Source: Chelonoidis abingdonii (taxonomy: Eukaryota > Chordata > Testudines > Testudinidae). Taken from it: a stretch of DNA of 64,000 bases. The notes under the pieces are model-generated. The model saw only the letters and a list, made by a program, of their open reading frames with translations. It ran no database searches and was not told where the DNA came from. Numbering within the stretch: the stretch's first letter is position 1; each line of letters begins with the position of its first letter. A program made the translations under genes and the position numbers. The stretch spans positions 178,253,757 to 178,317,756 of the forward strand of contig NC_133769.1 of NCBI RefSeq assembly GCF_003597395.2, read 5' to 3'. Shown here piece by piece: positions 34,691-46,053 of this stretch.

Positions 34691-35720
34691 CAGCTCTATT
34701 AAATAAACTCTCTCATATAATATACAAAATTCAGTTTCCAAGACAGCAAGAACAAGATATGTCTCTATGGTTCAAAGGATAAATGCATAGGCTGGAGGCG
34801 AAAACTCAGCAGCCCATTTTCTATTCAGGAATAAATGAAGCTATGGCCAATACTGGATGAATGCAGTTATGGCCACTTTTAGTTACAAATGTATATGAAG
34901 TTGCAGAGGGAAAGGTACTTCTTTAGCTAGTTGCTCTTCTTGCTCCTTTATGAAGTGGAATTTAAATCCCACTCCTCCACACCAAAGAGAAAAGAAGAAG
35001 AAAAAAAAAGATTTCCAATTCCTGTACTATTGACTCAAAATTTATTTTCACTCTGGACCTCTCCTGTTCAGGCTCACATCTCTGCCTACCCCTCAAGGTA
35101 TGCCCACACTTCAGAATCGTAACGGACAGCATCCACACTACAAAGTAACAGTTGAGTGCTGGATGGGCTGCTATAACAATGGTGCTTTACTTGTTCCTAT
35201 ATAGCACTAAGACTTCTAGGGGGGAAATCCCATGGTTCAGAGAGTTTTAGTAAATAGCACTATTCTATGAATGTTTTTGCCGTGTATTGTAGGAGAACTA
35301 TCCATCTGGGGATCCTAGACAGAAATGGCATGACACCAGCAACTCATTAAAACAAACCATTGCTGGTGTCTACCAGCCTCTAGCCAGCTTCCAGCACAGT
35401 GAGGTACCCTCTTTGGGACCATTCTCAAAGAATGGAGCTCTGTATCAGAGACAGATGAGTTCAAGTGCTGATACTAGAAAGTGCATGTGAAAAAGAGAAT
35501 GAATGCTAACACTATGGGTCAGGAAACAGGGAATAAGTAGGCGACAAGAAAAGACCAAGGGGTTAGGTACCTGTCATATTGTGGGAAGGCACTGGAGGAT
35601 TAGTGCCCCTCAGTTGTTGCGTCACAGGCAACCTGTGTCCATGCTACAGATATGACACGTTGGCAGTTGACAAGGGAGGGTCACTCATGGTCTGGCCTAT
35701 ATTCCCAATTGTGCTAGCCA

Positions 35721-35728
35721 ATTTGCAT
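35721..35728. promoter_or_regulatory. Octamer motif (Oct-1/POU site)
   Basis: Perfect ATTTGCAT in 'gccaatttgcattac' (also next to a CCAAT word). Confidence 0.25.
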
Positions 35729-36290
35729 TACTACCACCACCACACACAAAGGGTTTGTGTGTAGGCTCGAGGGGTCAAGATAACAATACTTGAGCTGTAA
35801 CCTTGTGTTAACTTACTAGTGAAAATAAGACCTCAGTTATCTCCTCCTCAAACTGAACATGTCAAAAACAGAATTCATCTTTCCTTCCAAATTGTCTCCA
35901 CTAAAACTCTCCATTTTCCACTGATAATTTTGTTACCTTTCCTTTCACACAAGAATGGAATCTTAATTCAAAATAGCCAGTATCGTTGCCTTTATGGCAT
36001 GTTACTAAAACCTGTTTACTAAGGTTTTGGGGGAAGACTGAAAGCCTGAGTGCGATGAGATTTAGGGTGGAGTACTGTAGAATTTACTGCTTCCAGATTA
36101 AGGGCTAGTTAAGATAATTTAATTTTGTATTTGGGTTGCGCCATACTGCAGGGTGGTTATTCCTGCATGGATTGCCATTCTAAATAACTATCCTGGTGTC
36201 CTGAGCTGTGAATAGCCTTTTATTTTATTTTATTTGTATTTAGATCTAAATAAAACAAGCCTTTCAAAATCCTGTCACTCTTTCCTCTAA

Positions 36291-36352
36291 GGACACGTCT
36301 ACATCAAGAGAAATGGTACACCACTTTTCCTAGCCTAGACATACCTTAAATC
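36291..36352. mobile_element. Very short TIR-type MITE remnant
   Basis: About 60 bp: 'aaggacacgtctacatcaag' at the left and 'tagcctagacataccttaa' at the right form imperfect inverted ends of the same 'gtctacact' group. An internally deleted copy. Confidence 0.5.
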
Positions 36353-37452
36353 ATTTCCAATACGTCATCGCTGCAAAGACTGGTTCTCTCTCAAGTTGAC
36401 AACTGTAAACTTCTCCAATCTCACTTTACAGCACAAAACAAATCACACATGACTTTTTCCTGGTTAATCCTTCCCTCATCCTGGCTTGCCATCTGTTATG
36501 CCAAATTTAGAGTGTAAAACAATACACTCCTCAACGGCACTGCATAAATAATTTTTTTTAAAAAAAGATACTTATAAAGTAGAAAAAAGGCATCTTAATT
36601 CTTATTGTTAAAAAATCCAACACACTATTGGCAGAATAAGAGGCAAAATTATTATCAAAGGCCTCCCATCCCACATGCATTTAGGGGGAGAAAAGAATCT
36701 TCATTTTTACTAACACAAATTTTGATCTCTTAGTAAAATGTCACTTACTACGTGCCCTCAATGACAGCTAGGAAGTTTCTACTGTTAGGTATCTCCATTT
36801 GACAAGCGTGACCTTTACAAACTTCCCAGGCACACTTTCTGCCCCAATACTGAAAGATTAGTCTTGAGGCCAACAATACATTAGTCTCACTCCTGAGCAT
36901 GGTACTGTGAATCCTACTGTGAAAGGGAGTATGGCATCAACCATAACATATACCTCCCTTCTTAGTATCTCAAACTCCAGCCCAGTTTTCTCTCTCAGTA
37001 ACCAAGCAAAACACTGGATAGTACAAGATTTGAAAATAGCCCTGATAAGTATACACTCTGTCAACTAATACCGAAAATCCCCCGAGGAAGACTGCTTTCC
37101 ATTGGTCATATCAGCCAAGAGTAATATGTTGGAGCCTGCTCTAGTCTCTAAACCACACATCAGAATACACCCTCCCCCACCCCCGACACACACATTTTGA
37201 GGCCTCAAACTCCATTCTTCAAATTAAGTGATGAGATTTCCTGTTACTTTTCAAACAGAACCCCAGTGTATTGTGAACAGAAAACACTTATGAGCAAAAC
37301 AAACCATTATTTATGTTAGCTCAATCCTCAGAGTAATTAACAACGGGCAATAGCCTCTTAATAATTAAGATTACAAGTAGGTTCTATTATACATTCTAAT
37401 TTTAGCTCCAACCCATGTTTTGATTTGCAAAACTAGTTTAATCTAAAAATTG

Positions 37453-37592
37453 CTAAGTCCTGGTCTACTCCTAAAACTCAGTCAACGTAGCTACGTCGAC
37501 AGCACTAGGAATTCTTCCGTCAACCTAGCTACTGCCTCTTAGGGGATCAATTACTTACACTGACAGCATCTGTAGTATAGATGTAGCCCTAA
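37453..37592. mobile_element. TIR-type MITE, short copy
   Basis: 'taagtcctggtctactcct' to 'tatagatgtagccctaag', with 'gtcaacgtagctacgtcgac' and 'cgtcaacctagctactgcc' inside. Same group as 26992-27300. Confidence 0.65.
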
Positions 37593-37816
37593 GTTTACTC
37601 TGAAGCCTAAGGGCAGTTTTCTGCAGAAGTCAAATAAAACTGGTCTGTTAAGAGTTACAGGTAAAAATTGCTATGATTTGAAATTTTTAAATCTGCGTCT
37701 AAATTTTCTGTCTTCCCCAACTAGCTCAAACAAAACTCACTTCAAACTTTCCATATAGTTAAATCTCCTTCAAAATTTTTGCACATACCATATTTCAAGA
37801 AGATTAAGAGAAGACA

Positions 37817-38118
37817 GTTACCTGTTACATAACTGGTGTTCTTCGAGATGTGTTGCTCATGTCCATTCCATATTAGGCGTGTGTGCTCACCACATGCACC
37901 AGTGCCAGAAGTTTTTTCCTCAGTGGTATCCATACAGGACCAGCTCTGGCACCCTCTGGAGTGGTGCACACATCCTGCAATATAAGGAGTGCCGTCAGCT
38001 CCCCCCCCCCCCCCCCAGTTCCTTCTTGCTAGAAACTTCGACAGTGGCGAAGGAGGGCGGGTCATGGAATGGACATGAGCAACACATCTTGAAGAACATC
38101 AGTTACGGAACAGGTAAC
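37817..38118. repeat. DIRS B1 terminal hairpin
   Basis: The left arm 'gttacctgttac...gtccattcca' (37817-37870) and right arm (38065-38118) are inverted copies ('gttcttcgagatgtgttgct' pairs with 'agcaacacatcttgaagaac'). Between the arms lie TATAAGG (37981-37987), a 16-nt C run (38001-38016) and 'cagttccttcttgct'. After the right arm, 'tgcttgctcatgtccattcc' (about 38138-38157) resembles an internal complementary region. Confidence 0.85.
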
Positions 38119-38299
38119 TCTTCTTCTCCTTCAAGTGCTTGCTCATGTCCATTCCATATTAGGCGACTCTCAAGCAGTACCAATAGAGGCGGGTAGGAGT
38201 TCATGGACGTGTACGGCAGAGCTACGTTGCCATCTACCCAGTGTCGTCTCTGATCTTCTGAGTGATGGTATAATGCGCAGTGAATGTGTGAACCGAAGA

Positions 38300-39025
38300 T
38301 TATGTCACGGTTCTGCAAATGTCCCGGATGGGAATGTGAGCCAGGAAGGCCGCCAAGGATGCCTGAGTTCTGGTCGAATGAGCCCTCGCTATTGGTAGTG
38401 GTGGGACCTGTGCTAACTCATAACAGGTCCAGATGCAGGAGGTGATCCAGTTTGAAATCCTCTGTGAAGATACTGGAAGGTTCTTCATCTTGTTCACAGT
38501 CGTGATGAAGAACAGGGTTGACCTGTGGAAGGCCTTGGTATGCTCCAGGTAAAACCCCAGGGCAGGTCTGACGTCCAGAGCATGTAGCCTCCTTTCCTCG
38601 GTAGTTGCTGCAGCTTCAGACAAAACATGGTGAGGAAGATGTCCTGATTGACGTGGAAGGAAGACACCATTTTTTGGAAGAAAGGCCGGACAGGGTTGCA
38701 GTTGAACTTTGCCCTTGTAGAACACCGTATACGGCAGTTCCAATGTCTAGGCTTTAATCTCTGACACTTGTCTCAGTGATGTTACTGCCACAAGGAATGT
38801 GACCTCCCATGAAAGGTGGTAAAGGGAGCAGGAGGCCATAGGCTCAAAGGGCAGGCCCGTGAGCCTAGAAAGAAACAAGTTAATGTCCCACTGTGGGGCA
38901 GGAGCCCGGACCGGTGGGAAGTGTCTCTCAAGGCATCTAGGACTCTGCTGAAGAGCAGGATTGGCAGGAACACATACATCAGGATCCCTGACCAGGGAAT
39001 AGACTGTTGCTAGCAACTGCTGCAA
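38300..39025 (-). pseudogene. DIRS tyrosine recombinase (B1), degraded
   Basis: Two minus-strand blocks: 39025-38747 contains FEPMASCSLYHLSWEVTFLV then SLRQVSEIKA (box I Arg region, with RxVSE-type motif as RQVSE). The block 38743-38300 contains PYTVFYKGKVQLQP, LHALDVRPALGFYLEHTKAF and AHSTRTQASLAAFLAHIPIR (the 'H.TR' catalytic box). A frameshift between them separates the halves. In a working element this enzyme integrates circular cDNA without a target duplication; this copy is broken. Confidence 0.85.
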
Positions 39026-39099
39026 GGGTCACATTCTGAGCCTTGCACTGCGGATGACATAAGTACAATGCTCCCATGTGGTGCAGCAAACGCAGACAT

Positions 39100-39807
39100 A
39101 CCTGGGCTAGTTAGAGGGAATGCAGAGACCCCTGTAATGAAGTCCACCATTGTCTGAAACCTCACCAACAGGTCCAGGGACCGGCACGTGATCTGTAGCA
39201 CCATGACATCCCTTTGGACTTGGACCTGGAGTGACCTTTGACCAGCCATTCACTGAGAAATGGGTAGATCTGAATAAGCCTGAGGTAAGCTGCTACCACC
39301 GAGATGCACTTGATAAACACCCTCGGTGCTGTTGCTAGGCCGAAAGGGAGAACCCCAAACTGGTAGTGGTCCAATCCCACTGTGAAGCATAGGAAGCGAC
39401 TGTGCCCTTGAAAGATCGCTATAAGAAAGTATGCATCCTTCAAGCTGAGGGCAACATACCAGTCTCCCAGATCCAGGGAGGGGATGATGGAGGCCCAAGA
39501 GATCATGCGGAACTTCAACTGTGTTAGGTATTTGTTGAGGACTCGGAGGTCCAGGATGGATGGATCTTAGACTGCCCTTGGCCTTTGAAAGTACTGGGAA
39601 TAGAACCCGTTGCTCCTGTACTTGCAAGGAACTTCTTCCACCGCTCCCAGCTGCAGCAGGCCCTTCATCTCCTGGCAAAGGGACTTTAGTGAGAAGGGTC
39701 CCTGAAGAGGGACTGAGGGGAGAGGAGGGACGAGGGGGAATAGAAAAAAAATTGTACAGTTTAGCTCTGGGCCACTGTGTTGAGGACCCAAGGTTATCAC
39801 AGTCCAT
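39100..39807 (-). pseudogene. DIRS reverse transcriptase (B1), active site mutated
   Basis: Blocks: LQLGAVEEVPCKYRSNGFYS (39670-39610), FRMISWASIIPSLDLGDWYV then LSLKDAYFLIAIFQGHSRF and GVLPFGLATAPRVF (39514-39320). The catalytic box reads IYPFLSEWLVKG (about 39275-39240): the usual Y-L-D-D has become F-L-S-E, so both Asp are lost. It ends with a readable 'HC.YVI.SARLRM' in another frame (about 39090). Confidence 0.85.
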
Positions 39808-39869
39808 TCAGGGAGGAAAAAAGAAAGGCGGTTGGAGAAACATAGGAAGGCTCTTTAGGATATAACACA

Positions 39870-40330
39870 GTGTGTGTTAAAGTATACACATCAATGACCA
39901 TTTTGCATCCTTACAAATGTCTCTTATAGCTACCTGAACCAAAAAAGCTGTGGAAGTTGCTTGAGCTCTTGTGGAGCGAGATACCACCCTGCTCTGTGGA
40001 GGCATGTTTTCATAGCATAGCCTTACGCAGGATGAAACTCACTATGAAACTGTGTTGCCTTTCATCCTGTCCACAACTGAAATAAACAGCTGGATAGACC
40101 TTCTAAAGCACCTACTTCTGCCCAAGTAAAACACCAGCTCCCTTCTAACATTCAAAGTGTGAAGCCTCTCTTCATTCTCATAAGAATGAGTCTTAGGGGA
40201 GAAAAGAATGGTAAGTATATGGTTGTATTACAGTGGAACCCAGAAACAACTTTACCAAGGAATTTTGGATGAGGATTTACATATATATATATATACACAC
40301 TTTCTCCTTACCTATATATAATAGCCACCG
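39870..40330 (-). pseudogene. DIRS tyrosine recombinase fragment (B2)
   Basis: On the minus strand 40180-39930 reads as ...EERLHTLNVRRELVFYLG..., then ...DRMKGN... and a following '..STRAQATS.AFLVQVAI...' block: colinear with the recombinases of B1 and C. Frame is interrupted. Confidence 0.65.
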
Positions 40331-40900
40331 CTATATATAGGGTCAGCAATTAGGGAATGTAACTCCTCCAATCTCCTCATGGAGATAATGGCCAAAAATG
40401 CTACCTTCACAGATCAATGTACCAAAGCAGCAGTGGCTATTAGCTCAAAATGCAGACCCACCAGTTTAGCCAGTACCAAATTCAAGTCCCATGGAGGAGT
40501 GGGATTCACTATATGGGGTACAGTCTGTACAAACCCTTTAAGAATCTGAGGGTCAGAAAACACCAATCTGCCCTCTGTTGGTAGATGGAATGAGGAAATA
40601 CCACTAGATGAACTCAGAGAACAAAGAGATCTTGATGTTTCAGGTGAAGCAAATCCAGGATATGATGGATAGTGGCCAGGTCTGGCAAAATACCATTCCG
40701 CTAGGACCAGTTAGAGATTTTATTTATTCAGGTAAGCATATTTGTTGGACCACTTCCTGCAGTTTAGAATGATGTTTTGCAGTCCACAGAAAATGCAGCC
40801 TCTTGAGGTATTAACCACTGAGTATCCAAGCCATAAGATGAAGAGTGCACAGGTTGAAATGCAATATCTGACTGGGGTTCTGGGATATTATGTCAAATTT

Positions 40901-41450
40901 CTAAAGTAGTGGTACTGGACTCCTGATACAGAGGTTCAGCACACTGGAGAAACAATGTTGAAGAGGCCAAGGTAGCACTATGGGGATCATGCAAGCTTGG
41001 TCCCGTTTGAGCTTGAGCAACACACTGTGGATCAGAGGACTAGAAGGATAAGCATACATCAGCTTTCCCTTCCACAAAAGAAAAGCAAGAGTCCGGACTG
41101 TACCCCCGCCATGCAACAAAACCTGGTATTTTCTGGACAGCCAAGTGGCGAATAGATCGCTCTCAGTGACCCCCCATGACTGAAAGATGAATCTCAATGT
41201 CTGGATTGAGAACATTCATGGTCTTTACTGAACATTCATCTTTGATGATCTGCCAAGCTCTTCTGAACATCAGGAAGGTGGGAGACTATGAGATGTACTG
41301 CACTGCAGATATAAAAAGTCCCAAAGATCTACTCTACTTAACGGAGCTGATTTGATCGGGCCACCTCACTTTCTGTTCACATAGAACAATATCACAGTGT
41401 TGTCTATTAGGATATGTAAGGAAGCCCATCTGATATAAAGGAGGGAACCC
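40901..41450 (-). pseudogene. DIRS RNase H and linker (B2)
   Basis: The minus-strand RNase H block near 41430-41350 contains 'LIDNTVILFYVN' (the 'TDN...FYIN' site, with Ile for Thr). It is followed by 41215-40901: FQSWGVTESDLFATWLSRKY then WKGKLMYAYPSSPLIHSVLL and KLKRDQACMIPIVLPWP, the conserved 'WG..E.DLFAT' and '..L...KRDQA..I.I.P.WP' segment that links RNase H to the recombinase in DIRS. Interrupted by stops. Confidence 0.8.
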
Positions 41451-41732
41451 TGACATGTTCGGTGAATTGCCCACAACTCATATTATTTATGTGTAGGACA
41501 AGATCTTGATCTGTTCACAGACTCCGTAGGTGAGCTTCCCAATCCAGAGAGGAGGAGTGAAGGGAACTGCCTCAGTCTAGAGAGGCTAAGAGCCCTGCAG
41601 GTAAGCAAATAAGTATGTCCAATGGAAGATGAGATGGGGAATAAGCTGACTTTAACTTTCTGAAGTGATGTCTGGCATGCCAAGTTATGTACATGCACAA
41701 AGCTATGTGTCCCAGAAGTCTTAGACAGTTTC

Positions 41733-42483
41733 TTACTGTTCTGAGCAGATGGCTTTGAAATTTGCACACGTAGCACTATCTGGAATCTGGCTTGTGGCAA
41801 GAAACCCCTGGCTACTGTAGAGTTGAGGATAAAGTTCTATCCTCTGCCCTCGAGAAAAAACTGATTTGTCCTCATTGATCCCCATGCCCAGATACTGGGA
41901 AACAGACTGGATTTTGATGAGACTGACTTCCACTGGTGCTTGGAAGAATCCGAAAACAAGGCAGTTGTCCAGGCAGGAACACACTTGCATGCCTGCTTTT
42001 CTTAAAAAATGCTGCTACCACTGCAGTGCCTTATGTAAAAACTGATAGGACTGCCCAAAAGCCATGACTGCAAATTGATGAGTGTTGTGAAGTCTTAGGA
42101 ACTTCCTGAGACTCTGGTGGATAGCCATATGATAATATGAGTACCTCAAATCAAAGGCAACATACTGGTTGCTGGCATCTAGTGAGGGGATGATGAAGGC
42201 CAGGGTGACCATAAGAAATTTTGCTTTCTATATGTATTTGTTTAAATCTCAAAAGTGCTGAGTGGGCCTGAGACCTCCTTTTGACTTTAAAATCAAAAGA
42301 TATCAGGATTAGAAACCCTTTCCCCAGTGGAGAGGAGGACCCTCTTCTATGGCTCCACTGGTTTAAAAAAAAAAAAATCTCTTGGGAGAAAAAGAGGCTT
42401 CTGAGAATGGTCCCAGAAGAGAAACCAGGAGGGGGTGGTGAGAAGGAAGGCAAGAAAAACTTCAGAGTGTATCCAAGTTCCAT
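41733..42483 (-). pseudogene. DIRS reverse transcriptase (B2), active site mutated
   Basis: 42483-42151 carries LGYTLKFFLPSFSPPPP and the 'RGSSSPLGKGFL' segment. 42212-42015 carries LAFIIPSLDASNQYVAFDLR then MAIHQSLRKFLRLHN and AVMAFGQSYQFLHKALQW. 41990-41733 carries MQVCSCLDNCLVFG: the catalytic box is CLDN where YLDD is expected, followed by YLGMGINEDKSVFSRGQRIE. Non-functional. Confidence 0.82.
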
Positions 42484-42599
42484 GCTGCTTAGAATTCGCC
42501 AATCAGTGGTAACAAGGGCCCAAGCACACAGGAAATCAGATCACCTGTTGAAAAAAACAGGGATAGGAGAATCTCCAGTACACCGAGCTGTCCTCGACA

Positions 42600-43320
42600 A
42601 AGCAGTCTGAAAGCTGGCTTAGAGGCCGCAGAATCTGTCAAAGAATCTGCATTAGAAGGAGGCGGAGGAGGTGGTCATCTCCTCCTGTGTGTCTTGTCAC
42701 ATTTTCTGAACTGATCAGGGTGCTTATGTAAGTAAAATGAGTACCTCTGAAGAGTAGAATTGCTTCCTTTTAGGAATAGCCATGTCAATACCCCAGGATT
42801 TCAGCATAGCTTTGGAATTCCTGAGACCATGTAACAACTCATCAGTCTTCTAAGAGAAAACAGTAGAATTCTAAGAGAAGATTCTGGATTCTCTGCTGAA
42901 CTTCTAAGCAGGAGACTAGAAGACTGCAGCCATGTAAATCTGTGCATAGTTATTCTGGACACAGTGACTCTAACCACAGGGTCAGCACGAAGGAGGGCTG
43001 CTTGCTGGGACGTTCTAGCCCCTAGTTCAAATCCTCTATCATGGCCTGAAAATCATGCCTGGTCTCCTCTGGCAACTTATCCAAGCATTCAGCATTTTAT
43101 TCCAAAATAATAAATCATATCTAGTCAATAAAGCCTGGTGGTTGGAAATAGGATTCTGATGCCGAGATGTTGAATAAACCTTTCTAACAAAAAGATATAG
43201 TTTCTCTACTTCTTTGTCCTTTGGGGTAGAAGGTCTACCCTGACATAACCTTTCATTCACCACTGACACCACTAAGGAACCTGTTGAAAAGCATGTGTAA
43301 AACTGTTCAAAACTGTTCAC
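42600..43320 (-). pseudogene. DIRS gag-like protein (B2)
   Basis: 43320-43039 reads VVNERLCQGRPSTPKDKEVE, KLYLFVRKVYSTSRHQ and ISNHQALLTRYDLLFWNKML, then AWISCQRRPG: the 'KDKE...LDLFGRKVYS...NHQALL.RYDF.LW' region of DIRS gag, also present in copy C (ANHQVLVGRYNFNLWDSL). The rest is stop-rich. Confidence 0.8.
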
Positions 43321-43376
43321 AACCTCTAGAATGCTCCAAAGGGAACCTTCACAAGAACATGGGGAAGTCTCATCTC

Positions 43377-43733
43377 CAGTACCGTAGCTGGGGGGAGCGG
43401 GACAGTGGCCGTTTTCCCAGTGAGCACAAATGGCGTCTTTTTAATTGTACTCAGGAGTGGGGGGAGGGGGGGAAGAGCGCTACCCACTGCGGTGCTTTTA
43501 CTGATGGGGCAGTGCTCCAGGTCTTTGGCGGCACGACCTTCACTCGCTCCAGATGTCTTCAGCAGCACTGAAGCTTCATTGCCGAAATGCCGCCGAAGAC
43601 CTGCGGAGCAAGTGAAGGTCCAGCCGCCAAAAACCTGGAGCGCTGCCCCGTCAGTAAAAGCGCTGCAGCAGGTGATGCTTTTTTTTTCCCCCCCCCTCAT
43701 TCCCCCTCTTCCCTCCACCTGGCTACGCCACTG
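43377..43733. mobile_element. hAT MITE with a long foldback core
   Basis: TIRs CAGTACCGTAGCTGGGGGG and the complement of its other end ('cacctggctacgccactg'), flanked by CTCATCTC / CTCACCTC (7 of 8; 43369-43376 and 43734-43741). The core is a hairpin with arms of about 60 nt: 'gcttttactgatggggcagt', 'gctccaggtctttggcggc' pair with 'gccgccaaaaacctggagc', 'gctgccccgtcagtaaaagc'. Inserted in DIRS B2. Confidence 0.85.
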
Positions 43734-44049
43734 CTCACCTCCCTGTCCTTTTTTGTATATGGCTGGAATTCTCTGTAGAACTGGCAGCTGTCTCGAACAT
43801 GGCTCTCACCTAGACATTTCAGACAACTAGAGTGAAGGTCACTCATCTGCCTAGACTTCTTGCAACCAGCACAGGACTTAAAGCCTGGAGACCAAGGTAT
43901 GCTCCAGTACCAAGAGTTAACACCTGACCGTTAAAAGGGACTCAATGCCAAACAAACAATAAAGAATGAAAGAAAAACTAGACTCATAAGAACGAGTACC
44001 ACTAAACAAAAAGAAAAAACACTGATAAATGGGGAAAAACTTGAACAAA

Positions 44050-44262
44050 CAAGTCCACAATCTCAGTCTCCAATTATGGGTGGTAAGAAACTGAGAGGGG
44101 TCAGGGCTGCTCTGCCCTTTATATCATCGGTCAATAGCATGAGCCTGTTAAAGGTCATGCACCGCCCTGACAGGTACTGCAAAGGGAAAAGCATCTCTGG
44201 CTCTAGTGCACAGGGTTCACACACACCTGAAGTGGAGTGGACATGTATAATCACTCAAAAAA
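44050..44262. repeat. DIRS B2 5' terminal repeat
   Basis: 'gctctgccctttatatcatc' (reverse strand gives GATATAAAGGG), 'caccgccctgacaggtactg' and, at the outside, 'cacacctgaagtggagtgg' then 'acatgtataatcactc' correspond in inverted orientation to the outer arm words of the other DIRS ends (gagtgattatacatgtccac). Confidence 0.65.
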
Positions 44263-44267
44263 TATTT

Positions 44268-44440
44268 AAGTATTTTTAAAATATTTTTATTGATTTAAAT
44301 TTTCACAGTTGGGCAACATTATGGTTTTAAGTTTCCTCCCCTATTTTTATCAATTTAATTCTTCACAGTTGTGGAAAAATAAAAGGGGGTATCAGATAAT
44401 TATTATTTAATGACTGTGACGTTATTGATATAAACTGGGA
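44268..44440 (-). repeat. Three-copy dispersed AT-rich repeat, copy 3 (partial)
   Basis: 'tttaaattttcacagttg', 'gggggtatcagataattatt' and 'atttaatgactgtgacgtt' match 28140-28260. It sits immediately outside DIRS B2. Confidence 0.6.
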
Positions 44441-44877
44441 CCATATAGAACATGGGTTGCAACCAAGGTCCTGTAGTGGCACCAAATCTTATGCAAAGGG
44501 GGTCACATAAGGTGTCTGTGACTGCCCTGTTTGAGCAATCTGTCCTGAATTGGCACTCTCAGTTGGGTCCCACCAGAACCACATCATCACAAGGACAGTA
44601 GACACTGAGATTCCAAAAAGATAATAAAGTATTTAGTTACTACATTAACTATATTCTCATCTTGATTTTTGTGCAAATCTGTTAACATAAGCAGATCGAC
44701 TGACTGTGGCCTGAGGGTAACATAGTCCTAAATTTATGCCCCAGTTATGGACCATAATTAACAATGGAATTCAGACCTCTCCAAAGAACAGAGGTTGACA
44801 CACTGATGTAAGGGATCACAGCTGTCCCATGATTGAAGTAAAGCAGTTTTATTCTGCAACACAGCGAGGACCTAACA

Positions 44878-45592
44878 CAGGGGCGGGCAAACTTTTTGGC
44901 CTGAGGGTTGCATCGGGTTTTGTAAATTGTATGGAGTGCCAGTTAGGGGAGGAAGTCATGCTCCCCCCACCCCCATACTGGGACTCCTGCCCCATCCAAC
45001 CCTCCTATTCCCTGACAGCCCCTCTGAGACCCCTAGCCCATCCACAGACACCCCCGCTCCCTGCCTCCCCTAGACATCCGCCGCCCCATCCAACCCCTCC
45101 TCTCATTCCTGATGGCCCTCCCTGGGACCCCTGCCCCATCCAACCACCCCTTCTCCCTGTTCCCCTGACTACCCCCAGAACCCCTGCCCCGACTGACCCC
45201 TGCTGCCCCATCCAACCCTTCGTCCTTCCTGACTGCCCCCCGGGACTCCTGCTCCCATTCAACCCCCGTCCCCCCAACTGTCCTGCACCCTATCCACACC
45301 CCTCCCCACTTCCCTGAACTCCCCTGCCCTCTATCCATCCTCCCCCCACCACTCCCTGATCCCTTACTGTGCTGCCTGGAGCACCGCTCTGCAGCTGCGC
45401 TGCCCCAGGAGCTCGCAGCCCTGCCGCCCAGAGCATTGCGCCGGTGGCAGGGTGAGCAAGCTGAGGCTGCAAGGGAGGGGGGACAGCAGGGGAGGGGCTG
45501 GGGGTGAGCTTCCCAGGACAGGAGCTCAGGGGCCGGACAAGATGGTCCCGCGGGCTGGATGTGGCCTGGGGGCCATAGTTTGACCACCTCCG
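44878..45592. mobile_element. hAT MITE, 715 bp, C-rich interior
   Basis: TIRs CAGGGGCGGGCAAACTTTTT and, at the other end, the complement of CGGAGGTGGTCAAACTATGG. Flanking duplication ACCTAACA / ACCTACCA (7 of 8). The interior has C-rich 'cccctgccccatccaaccc' units, giving long compositional Pro- or Gly-rich frames on both strands (44829-45317, 45614-45033). Same family as 29855-30548. Confidence 0.88.
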
Positions 45593-45976
45593 ACCTACCA
45601 TGTTGTAACCACATCCCCCATCACCATGCACACACCTTTTTATTTATAACATTATGAAAGAAAACTTTCTATAAAAGATACCTAGGTATCACTTGATTTT
45701 ACCTTCTTTCCCTTTTCCTTCTCTCTGCTTCTGTCACTTTTACATTGAGCTCTCAGTTTTCCTCTTTTTCAGGGACTGTTTCCACTCCATTTACATGCCA
45801 GGGCTACAGAACAAGTATGGTAAGGCTGGCTAGCATTGTGATGTTTCTGCAACAACATTTCTATACCAGCAAATGCCCTACTGTTGACACAGTTATGCCA
45901 ACATACATGTGCTTTAGCTGACATCTTCCTTTTTTGCTTGGGAAACCAATATATCAGCAAAGGCACTTTTTTGTGT

Positions 45977-46053
45977 ATAAGCTGTGTCTACATTAGGAGG
46001 GTTTGCTGGTATAGCTATTATCAGCAAACCTTTCCTAGCATAGATGTGGCTTA
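45977..46053. mobile_element. Short TIR-type MITE remnant
   Basis: 'aagctgtgtctacattagga' and 'ctagcatagatgtggctta' form inverted ends; 'ggtttgctggtatagcta' and 'tatcagcaaacc' pair inside. Confidence 0.55.

Larger units (their letters stand above)
37817..39845 (-). mobile_element. DIRS copy B1: 3' part, RT to terminal repeat
   Basis: Minus-strand order: RT (39807-39100), tyrosine recombinase (39025-38300), then the terminal hairpin (38118-37817). The RNase H block is missing: RT end and recombinase start are about 260 bp apart, against about 1.3 kb in copy C. Gag is absent because the element is replaced at about 39845 by copy B2, which continues in the same direction. Sense to POU2F1. Confidence 0.85.
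39850..44262 (-). mobile_element. DIRS copy B2: 5' part, different subfamily
   Basis: Minus-strand order: 5' terminal repeat (about 44262-44050), gag (43320-42600 and flanks), RT (42483-41733), RNase H (41450-40900), then a partial recombinase (about 40330-39870). The 3' terminal repeat is missing at the junction with B1. An hAT MITE (43377-43733) is inserted in the gag part. Sense to POU2F1. Confidence 0.8.

Noticed and set aside
44829..45614. Long Pro-rich (plus) and Gly-rich (minus) open frames of 162 and 193 codons
   Set aside because: Compositional frames of the C-rich hAT MITE 44878-45592, the same family as the element at 29855.
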